DNA of 31,832 nt, taken from assembly GCA_038093515.1 (NCBI GenBank), contig JBBPSI010000267.1:1-31832 (forward strand), in the 5' to 3' direction. Positions 1-7,621 of the stretch are shown piece after piece. The notes under the pieces are model-generated. The model did no database searches and was not told where the DNA came from. It was given only the letters and a program-made list of their open reading frames with translations. A program made the translations under genes and the position numbers. Positions within the stretch are counted from its first letter, which is position 1. Every line of letters begins with the position of its first letter. The DNA comes from Butyriboletus loyo (lineage: Eukaryota; Basidiomycota; Agaricomycetes; Boletales; Boletaceae).

Positions 1-1
1 A

Positions 2-670
2 TTCTCCCACAACTCGATGACGCATTCGTCGACCAACGTGACTCCTTTCTCCCTGATGGTCGGGTATGAGCCGAGGTCTTATCCTCCAATCGGAAAGACG
101 TTCCTCCCCGCCCTCGAGTCCAGACTCTCGGAACTCACGGGAGCCCGAACGGAGGCTTTAGAAGCCCACGAGAAGGCACGCCGGTTGATGAAGGAACGGA
201 TCTCATCCAAGTTCCGTCCATGGAAGACTGGAGATAAGGTGTGGTTAGAAGGACGCAACCTGCGACTCAGGTACCCGTCAAAGAAGCTCGCGCCCAGAAG
301 AGAAGGACCGTTCGAGATCGCTCAGGTGATATCCCCTGTGGCGTACAGACTCCGATTGCCACCGACCTGGAAGATCCATGACGTCTTCCATGCGTCCCTC
401 CTGACTCCTTATCGCGAAACTGCGGAACACGGCCCGAATTTCACAAATCCTCCTCCGGAAGAAATAGACGGAGATGAAGAGTACGAGATCGATCGGATCT
501 TATCGCATCGCGGCTCGAAGGGACGCCGCCAATTCCTTGTGTCCTGGAAAGGATACTCCGCAGCGGAGAACACCTGGGAACCAAATGGGAACCTGGTCCA
601 TGCGCAAGCCTTGCTCAAGGCTTATAAGCTGCGCCATCCGAAGGACTTTCCCTCCCCATCTTCTCAGTAA
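2..670 (+). CDS. Ty3/gypsy Pol C-terminus: end of integrase plus chromodomain (partial)
   Basis: The frame is open from base 2, so the coding region continues from outside the window; the ATG at 17 is internal. The first residues (FSHNS...HSST...PF..MVGYEPR) are the conserved end of the retroviral-type integrase core. Next comes the integrase C-terminal domain: a KxGDKVWL segment near base 230, then a KKLAPRREGPFEI stretch and a PPTWKIHDVFHASLL block. A chromodomain follows at about bases 480-630 (YEIDRIL...FLVSWKGY...NTWEP), which in this family binds modified histone tails and steers integration. The stop at 668-670 is 9 nt before the next ORF. No frameshift is seen here. Confidence 0.93.
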   Translation, partial: FSHNSMTHSSTNVTPFSLMVGYEPRSYPPIGKTFLPALESRLSELTGARTEALEAHEKARRLMKERISSKFRPWKTGDKVWLEGRNLRLRYPSKKLAPRREGPFEIAQVISPVAYRLRLPPTWKIHDVFHASLLTPYRETAEHGPNFTNPPPEEIDGDEEYEIDRILSHRGSKGRRQFLVSWKGYSAAENTWEPNGNLVHAQALLKAYKLRHPKDFPSPSSQ

Positions 671-679
671 AACAGCAAC

Positions 680-1930
680 ATGGCCATTCCACCCGCTGAA
701 AACAACGCCCCGCTTCCGGCTCAACCTCCCGTCCGTTCTTCTCGCCTCCCAGTTTCTTCTCGCCGCGTCCTCTACGCCGCCGTCCTAGAAAACCCCGTCG
801 CCACCTACGCCCTGGAGCAGCGTATGGACTTCACTGGGGACTATGTCCTCCGCACCCTCGCTAGCCTCTATCGCTCCTATGCCCTCGCCCGCACCGTCCA
901 CACCCGCTTATGCCCCGACAACCAGCCACCCGTATACGCCACCGCCCTGGAGACCTCTTTGATGGAGGCCAGGGGGTATACCCTAGACATCCTTCACGCA
1001 GAAGGATTCGGCTATGTCGTCGACCAACTCCTCCCCGGTATCCTCGCGCCTGTCTTGCGCCCCATTCTAGTCGCTCTCGCTCCTAGGGAAAGAGAGTTTT
1101 ATTTTCAGTCCAACGACAGGATTGGATTTCTTCGCCCCACCGCTCGCGGCCCCAATCCCCCTCCTCGTCCTGCCGCGGAAGGATCTCCTCCGCCACTACC
1201 TGTTCCAGCGCCACCCGCAAGAGATTCACCTGCGACCACTCTGGTAGCTGACTCGTCCAGAGAGACCACTGGAGAGTCCCTCGAGTCCTTTCGGACCGAC
1301 GTCGACGAGCCCCAGGTCGCTCGTCGACACTCCCCCCTACCGCCTAGGACTGTGCGTCGCCAACCTCGCCAGACGCTTCTCCAGGCTGGATCTGTCCCGG
1401 GATCGGTCACCCTCACCGCCGCTGGAAGAAGAATTGCCAACAGGGCCTTCCGCTCCGTCACCCCCCAACCGTCCACTCGTCGTGGCACCCCCGCCATCCA
1501 ACTTATTCCTCGCGTCACCTCCCCCGCCGCCACCGCCGCCGCCGCAGCTGGTGGCTCTAACTCCTCTTCGTACGGACCCCCGCCCCCCTACCTCCCCGGT
1601 CGGGGTACTCGTGATTCGCCTATCGTCGTCGACGACAGATCCCCTGATCCCAGCCAGAGCGCTGCTCGACCTCGCCTCGTCCGCCCGCAACTCTGCTTCG
1701 AGTGCGGGACCGTCGGCCACTTCCGTAGGGAGTGCCCTAACTACACGTGCCCCTTCTGCCACCGAATCGCCCCTGGTCATATTCAGGAGTTTTGCCCTGA
1801 ACGGGTATGCGGCCTCTGCGGAGCCGTTGGCCACATCGTCGCAAACTGTGCCTTTCGGGACGACGTCTGGGCAGACATCAATCCCGACGACGCTTACGAC
1901 TACGATGTCAACGAGGGGGAGTCTCAGTGA
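680..1930 (+). CDS. Retroelement 3' accessory ORF with three CCHC-type zinc knuckles
   Basis: This 416-residue ORF lies between pol and the LTR of the Ty3 element. The ATG is 9 nt after the pol stop and in a different frame. Residues 1-150 look folded and partly helical, 150-335 are rich in Pro, Ser and Arg with a short poly-Ala run, and 339-390 carry three zinc knuckles. The first and third are C-x2-C-x4-H-x4-C; the middle one is C-x2-C-x6-H-x4-C. The tail is acidic. Zinc knuckles of this kind bind nucleic acid in Gag nucleocapsid proteins, so an RNA-binding or packaging role is likely but inferred. A knuckle protein normally sits upstream of pol, so the 3' position is unusual. Expression could be by re-initiation, by a subgenomic RNA or not at all. 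A captured host gene is an alternative. Confidence 0.8.
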   Translation: MAIPPAENNAPLPAQPPVRSSRLPVSSRRVLYAAVLENPVATYALEQRMDFTGDYVLRTLASLYRSYALARTVHTRLCPDNQPPVYATALETSLMEARGYTLDILHAEGFGYVVDQLLPGILAPVLRPILVALAPREREFYFQSNDRIGFLRPTARGPNPPPRPAAEGSPPPLPVPAPPARDSPATTLVADSSRETTGESLESFRTDVDEPQVARRHSPLPPRTVRRQPRQTLLQAGSVPGSVTLTAAGRRIANRAFRSVTPQPSTRRGTPAIQLIPRVTSPAATAAAAAGGSNSSSYGPPPPYLPGRGTRDSPIVVDDRSPDPSQSAARPRLVRPQLCFECGTVGHFRRECPNYTCPFCHRIAPGHIQEFCPERVCGLCGAVGHIVANCAFRDDVWADINPDDAYDYDVNEGESQ

Positions 1931-1968
1931 GGGGACCATTCAAGTTGTGGAGTCGGAGTCTCCACCAT

Positions 1969-1978
1969 GGGAAGGGGG
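1969..1978 (+). other. Polypurine tract (plus-strand primer) of the Ty3 element
   Basis: An uninterrupted purine run (GGGAAGGGGG) ends three bases before the LTR. This is the expected place for the RNase H-resistant primer of plus-strand DNA synthesis in LTR retroelements. Confidence 0.8.
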
Positions 1979-1981
1979 TAA

Positions 1982-2407
1982 TGTTACGGTAGTACTTTAT
2001 TTCTTTTCTCCACTACCGTTGGGACTGCTACATTCACCTAGCCTTTTGCTAGTTCCTCTTGAACGGTAACAACCGTTTTACTTAGTCATCATTTCTCGCG
2101 CACGGACGCGCATTCCTTCATACTCCGGAATCTTCTAGAGTATTCCTTCCGTATTTGTAACATCCCTTCTCGCGGCTCGATTAGGGACATGGTCTGTGCG
2201 CAGACCTCAGTAGTATAAAGGCTCTGCCTTTCTACCATGTACATTATCTAGTTCTACGCAGCTTCCTGCTAGCAATTAGTATCACTTCCAGACTCTTAGT
2301 GTGCGCACTAAGACATAGTCTGAGACCCAGCTCAGAAACGCTTCACGAGTCTCGAGGCCACTCCAGAGTGCCTCCTCGCTGTTCAATTGTTAGCGCCCAG
2401 CGTAACA
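1982..2407 (+). repeat. 3' long terminal repeat of the Ty3 element (426 bp)
   Basis: The LTR starts TGTTACG right after the polypurine tract and ends CGTAACA, a perfect 7-bp terminal inverted repeat with the canonical TG...CA ends. It contains a TATAAA box at 2214-2219. The five bases after it (ACATG, 2408-2412) are the candidate target-site duplication, but the other flank is outside the window. Confidence 0.88.
2214..2219 (+). promoter_or_regulatory. TATA box inside the LTR
   Basis: TATAAA lies about 230 bp into the LTR, where the U3 promoter of an LTR element is expected. Transcription would start shortly downstream and mark the U3/R border. Confidence 0.55.
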
Positions 2408-2510
2408 ACATGAGGCATGACATCATAGAGTCTGGACCAGTCTGGACCATGACATCATATGCTTGGTCAGCCTATGGTCACATGTATAATCCCACGATCA
2501 TGTGTGCTGA

Positions 2511-2520
2511 GTCACGTGAC
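2511..2520. promoter_or_regulatory. GTCACGTGAC palindrome (E-box-like site)
   Basis: A perfect 10-bp palindrome with a CACGTG core, the binding site class of bHLH proteins, lies about 100 bp past the LTR. Nearby sequence has short direct repeats (TGACATCATA twice and TCTGGACCA twice, about 2415-2460). It may be a remnant of the regulatory end of another element; a function is not shown. Confidence 0.3.
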
Positions 2521-2585
2521 CTTTGAAAGAGAAATATGATGAAGTCCAAATGCAAAGTTTGTTATAAGAGATACGATTATAACAG

Positions 2586-3243
2586 GTGTGGTGTGCATTA
2601 TCTGCATTTCCAGAGTGGCAAATGCTTCACTATGATGTCCAGGAGGCCATCATTAAAACAACCCTGGGAGACGAGTTATGCTGGCCATGTACAGCGCACT
2701 CTGTCTTTTGGGCAGAACGGGTGACCATACAGCAGTCAACTGGACTATCACCTTATTTCATGGCTTATGGAATCAAGCCAATATTTCTGTTTGATATATC
2801 TGAAGTGACATTCCTTGTTCTGCTTCCGGATGCTGATTCTTTCTCCACTTCCAAGCTTATAGCATTTCAAGCTTGACAGTTACAGAAGTGCCAAGAGGAT
2901 CTTGAATCGATAGAAGCAAAAGGCTCAATTCGATTCACTCAAGCAGTTTGAAGCCTTATTCAAGAACCAAATCCGGAATTACGACTTCCATCCTGGAACT
3001 CTAGTACTTGTTTGGAATACCCATGTCGAAAAGGAGTTGAACCAGAAAATGAAGCCAAGGTACTTAGGACCAATGGTCGTTCTTCACAGGATGACTGGTG
3101 GTTCTTATATCCTGGCAGAGTTGGATGGGTCAATCTCAAGGCTGCATGTTACAATTCATTCTTTTCTTTTATACTTAAGCATATCTCATGATAGCTTATC
3201 CCTTAGCCAACTCAACTCAGAATATCCTTCTTCTTCTTCATAG
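2586..3243 (+). pseudogene. Degenerate Ty3/gypsy integrase fragment
   Basis: Two reading frames carry pieces of a second gypsy integrase. In 2586-2876 the translation contains a VFWAERVTIQ...TGLSPYFMAYG block, the end of the integrase core. In 3037-3243, in another frame, there is a [24 protein letters not shown] block from the C-terminal domain. The stretch between (2877-3036) joins them with at least one frame change and stop codons. No catalytic core, reverse transcriptase or LTR is visible. It is from a different lineage than the element on the left (no chromodomain, different sequence) and is clearly older. Confidence 0.8.
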
Positions 3244-4438
3244 ATAGCGAGATCCAACTCTCGATCTATTGCTTTTCTTTAAGGTAGTCCCATGGAATAT
3301 TCCATGACCTTGTATCGTATGACTTCTCTTCGTCCAATGACAATTCTCCTCTATATTGTACAATAGCCATCTTTCCTTTTCTATCCTTGGTCCGTGCACA
3401 TTCTCCTGTACTATAATATGACAAGATCTAGCTACATTGTACTCTAAGCTAGATCTACTTGGAATCACCATCGATATCCTCATCCTCTCATCTCTAGTAG
3501 CGAGTCGTCTTCCTTCAATCAGAACACTGGATAAATCCTTCATCTTGAAGGTTAGACTCAACATCTAGAAGAACTCTTGAGTCCCAGAACTACATCCAAG
3601 TCTATGCTCGTACTTACCTAGTTCAAGCGTAACACATGGCATGTCTCAGAGCGACAGGAGATGGAGTGAAAGAAAGGAGGACATAGTGTCACAGCCACTT
3701 TGCACAAAGCCAATATTCTATTACTTGGCTGGAGCCCTACATACTAGAATGGCAAACAATTAGCCAGTCAGCAAAGAGTGAGGTGCTTGTGTGATGTTTG
3801 CTGTGATGGCTGTGCAGAGGTTGTGGCTGTATCCTGGGTGTGCTTCTGCCACTTTACTGGCAGGCAATTGGTGGGTTTATGGTGGGTTTCTGTTTCACAT
3901 TGAGCATTTTGATGTTGGGAAAGTTTGTGTAGCATGGAAACTTCAAATTTTACATTTACAGGTACAATTTTCTCAGTCTCACCTGCTATGGTAGCCCCAT
4001 TATAATGCATATATGCTTGGTAATGTTAAGTGATTATCCAATATGCAAAAAATTGCTCATTTTGGCAGGGCCCGACTCGGGACCCCCTGAAAACCAATGC
4101 AGCATGGTGGAAATGCATTGCTGGCATATGCATCATGAGCATTTCAACTGTATATTATTTTTCATGTGCTTTCGAGCTTTCGAACTTTGTATTTGCCTCT
4201 TTTATATATCGTTTTTTATATACCAGGGAATGATGGCATGATTTAAAAAGAGCAAGCGACTGAAGGCGTGTCTCAGAGCAGATCCCAAGCCGGAGGACAA
4301 TGCAATCACTGGCCTATCACGGGGATTGTCATTATAACTCAACACGTGATCTTCATGTGATGCGTGAAAGCGCGACTTTATAGGTAGCATACGTCCTCTT
4401 TACTCCCATCATTCTCTACTCAAGTCCCAGGAATCTCA
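3244..4438. other. Gene-free AT-rich stretch with inverted repeats
   Basis: No coding region is supported here. There is a perfect 16-bp palindrome at 3291-3306 (CATGGAATATTCCATG) and a pair of perfect 10-bp inverted arms, AGATCTAGCT/AGCTAGATCT, at 3424-3433 and 3447-3456. The end of the stretch, about 4166-4310, resembles 15600-15720. The character is that of decayed repeat DNA. The last ~50 bp before 4439 are pyrimidine-rich and may be the kinase promoter and leader. Confidence 0.5.
4166..4310 (+). repeat. Diverged dispersed repeat, copy A
   Basis: The order of short blocks (ACTTTGTATTTGC, ATACCAGGGAA, AAAAAGAGC, GAGCAGATC, AGCCGGAGG) recurs with changes at 15600-15720 in the same orientation. 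Family and borders are unknown. Confidence 0.4.
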
Positions 4439-7108
4439 ATGTCTTTCACAATGGGCACCAAAGATGCAGCTACTCAGTCGCGCCATGTAAATGCGCCACA
4501 TACGGCCTTTGCAACTCCTTATAGTAGTGTGTCATCTTCCTACGACTACGTGATCGATAGCGGTGTCAAGTGCGTTCCTGTCCGACATCGGCTCACGATC
4601 TTCTCGACTGACCATCACAGGCCCAATGATGTTAGGTCGTTCCTCGAGGTGGACATCGGGGCGACCAAGAATTGCGAGCTTGACGACTTTCTGAGGCACA
4701 TGCTACTGACCGTTTGGGAACAAGACGACCCAGGCAAGCACCAGGATAACGAGTCCGACCTCTCTGATAGGCTCCTGAGGGAAGTTCTCACAAAGATGGT
4801 CAGTATCTGCAATACCACGCCGCAGGAGAGTGCAAGCACTGCGGCCAGAATGGATAAAATTTACAGTACTTTAATCAATTAGTGCGTATTCAAGTCTTTG
4901 CGATGGAGCTCGGCTCATTCCTTCGAAACTGTAAAGTAACGGGGGAGGCTGATCGCTACGCACCCTTTATTGAAGCCTTCAATGGTGTATTACGCGAGAC
5001 CAAGGAAGTCACTATCTCAGGCATCAAACGATGCAGCTCCCTCGACCCTCTTCTCCACAGGAACGACCCTGCGCGCATCATTCAGACGTACACCACGGCT
5101 ATGTCGACACGGAAACCTGACATTGTCATGGTTCCTTTGACCGCTGCGCAACGGGCTGCGAGCGCTGAATCTTCCATGTCCTGGAATGACATAGCAGAAC
5201 AGAAGGCAACGAACCGTCCGTCGAAACCCGGGTTTCGCTGGTCGGATGTTCTTTCAGTCTTCGAGTTCAGGCGGACTGAGAACGGCTTTGCAGAGGAGGA
5301 TCTGACGAATATCCGGACCCGTCAGGATGTCAAGCCCCGCCCGCACGAGGTGAAACTCAAGCACCTGGCAAAAGAACAGACCACCGAGCGGCCTGGCGAT
5401 GCCACGGAGGATATCAGTAAGTCATTTGAATCGTGGCGAGGGCTGGATGAATCCATGACTGTGCTGCTGTCACAGGCGCAAGCGACGATCAGCAACCGGA
5501 GTCTGGCAACTCCCGCAAGCATGCATCGCAGGACCCTAACGGCTTTGGTGCAAACAAGCGAAGGAAAGTTAACACCGACGATGGTGCGCAGAGGTCGGTT
5601 GTTTTTCAAGGCGAGAACGACGAGGAACCGCTGTTGATGAAGGAGGTTCTGACCCAAATGGCCGACTACGGTGTTGAGATGTTTGCGGCCCATCTGGGTG
5701 CCGCATTCATGATCAATCATATCGTTATAGGTAAGTACTGCACACAAAACTATATTATCGCATTTCATTCGTTCTTCACTGTTCAGACGATGTTCTGTGG
5801 ATTTGGTATTATGATCGTGAGCACCCTGTCCAATGCGCCGGTTTCAGCTTCATCAAGGACCTACCTCGTTTCATGGTCCTGTTGTTTGTGTATCAGAGGC
5901 TCTCGGAACAAAATTGGGGTCGGTCCCCCGCTTTGGAGCAAGGTGCTCTTGAATTCACGGATAGCGAGGCACGAAAGATCAGGCTCAGGTTGAAATTGGA
6001 CGCGCCAACCCGAATTTGCCACTATGGCCTCAACGGGCGAGGGACCAACCTTGTACTGGTCGACAGCCTCGAAATCGATGGCGTTCAGGTCCCCCACGAG
6101 TTGGTAGCCAAAATTTACTGGCCCGAGAACTACCGCCAGAAGGAGCATGAGATTTTGAAAGTCGCCGAGGAACTTGGGAAACGAGAGGGATACCCCAACA
6201 TAGCAGGACATTTGCCGAAGGTTCTGTGCTCCTGCGTGCTTGGTGGCAACACGTCGGTAATCAGGAAGCGGCTCAACATCGACGACACAGAGTCCAAAGG
6301 TCACACCCTCTATCTCATTGTCTTTGACAGATTATACTCCCTGCAAGAGCTGATTAGGGAACGGCAAGGCGCAGGTAGAGCAGTGGTCGATGTGTGGTGG
6401 CACTGCGTGCTTTGTGAGTACTTTGGGGATTTCCGAGGACACCCTAACTACTTTTCAGGTCACTATGACCTGTGAAGAGGTGGGGTACATCATCGGGATA
6501 TCAGCGAACGCAACCTAATGTTTCGCAGAACGGCACCAGAGAACTACTGTGGTGTGCTGAACGATTTTGATCTGGCGGTGGTCTTTGGACATGACCGAAC
6601 CATGGGCACGGAGCGCACCGGCACTCTACCGTTCATGGCGCTTGACCTCTTGCAGTCCATCGTCGACAATACTCCTTTCACCCACCACTACCAATTCGAC
6701 GCGGAATCGTTCATCTGGGTACTTGCTTACGTCTCGCTCCGCTACGATCGTGCAGGGAATGTAAGCCACAGTGCTGGCGGCAGCGAAGTGAAAGACTGGC
6801 GGCAAGCGGCGCCCGCCGCGGTTAGGGATGCCAAAGTAGTTTTTTTGGCGCGCTTGGTCGACATTCGGACCATCAATCTCCCGGAGAACAAGCCTGCTTG
6901 GACAGTGGAATTGCGGTGTCTTTACGAACTTTACGATTTGCGCTACGCGCGGCAGACGAAGCGCCTTGAACAGTTGCGTCTTAAACAATCACCTGAGCAG
7001 CTAGTTCCCGATGTTCTTTCTGTAGACCAGGCTTTTGAAGTTATGCTGCAGGCACCTCGTGCAGCAGCGCTCGCGAAGCTGGATGGGGCACCTCTGTCAA
7101 TCCCCTGA
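4439..7108 (+). CDS. FunK1-type fungal protein kinase, five exons
   Basis: Proposed exons are 4439-4798, 4867-5416, 5476-5730, 5787-6413 and 6480-7108, giving 806 residues. The N-terminal half carries a WSDVLSVFEFRR block typical of the fungal FunK1 kinase family, a lineage expanded in mushroom-forming fungi. The kinase part has a VAKIYW lysine segment, a catalytic loop HRDISERN (His602-Asp604) and NDFDLA (625-630), where DFD stands in the place of the usual DFG, as is common in this family. Introns 2 and 3 have strong GTAAGT donors. The fourth is the weak point: the genomic frame has a TGA at 6473-6475, which is removed by splicing 6414-6479 (GTGAGT donor, AG at 6479) or 6418-6477. Both keep the frame but need a non-consensus acceptor. 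Intron 1 (4799-4866) is also a guess based on joining frames. Substrates are unknown. Confidence 0.8.
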
Positions 7109-7621
7109 AAGTAGTCGTGTACGATAGATTTGGAATTAGTTGCAGTTCATCATGCATCCCAAATCACGTTCTGAGCGCTGAGCCCCGGTGAAAAAAAAAA
7201 CCACGGAGTGCGTGTAGAGTAACATAACCCTGGCCCCTCCGGCGTTCGTCCTGATTTGTAAAATAACCTAACGCTGGGCGAGGCGACACGTATCAGTTCT
7301 CGAACTGGCCTACTTACTACCTCGACGAGAATATGAATATCGATCGTCATAACACATAGTGTGATAGTATCAACGAGATACCGTACATACATACAGGGCT
7401 CAGGGCCCAGGCTCGACTCGGGAATAGCGATCAACGCGACATTCGTCACGCATTATACACTACACGAAGAACGAAAAAAAGAAGAGGCGTTGGGAGAGGT
7501 GTGAAAGAGGAAAAACAGAAAGCAGCATAACAGCATAGCAAAGAGGCATGAGTCCATGTTCACGGTAATAGCTATAGGGTCAGAGAGGAGAGAACGAAGG
7601 GCGGGGAAAGGGAAGAGGGGC
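7109..7621. other. Intergenic, convergent 3' ends
   Basis: This lies between the stop codons of the kinase (+) and the ABC transporter (-), so it should hold both 3' UTRs. An A10 run is at 7191-7200 and a purine-rich stretch at 7465-7525. I see no coding region. Confidence 0.6.

Larger units (their letters stand above)
1..2407 (+). mobile_element. Ty3/gypsy chromovirus, 3' portion, cut by the window edge
   Basis: This is the 3' part of an LTR retrotransposon. In order it holds the end of the integrase with a chromodomain (2-670), an extra ORF with three zinc knuckles (680-1930), a polypurine tract (1969-1978) and a complete 3' LTR (1982-2407). A chromodomain fused to the integrase C-terminus is the mark of the chromovirus branch of Ty3/gypsy. 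Both ORFs are open and the LTR ends are intact, so the insertion looks fairly young. The 5' LTR, gag, protease, reverse transcriptase and RNase H lie outside the window, so completeness cannot be judged. Confidence 0.9.

Noticed and set aside
1337..1939. A 200-codon minus-strand and other frames over the zinc-knuckle ORF
   Set aside because: GC-rich codon bias of the real ORF leaves long shadow frames; the zinc knuckles with correct Cys/His spacing decide for the plus frame.
6481..6493. A one-base deletion frameshift in the kinase at the HRD motif
   Set aside because: At first the frame seemed broken (TACATCATCGG against an expected extra C), but the frames on both sides are the same and splicing of 66 or 60 nt restores the protein, so no deletion is needed.
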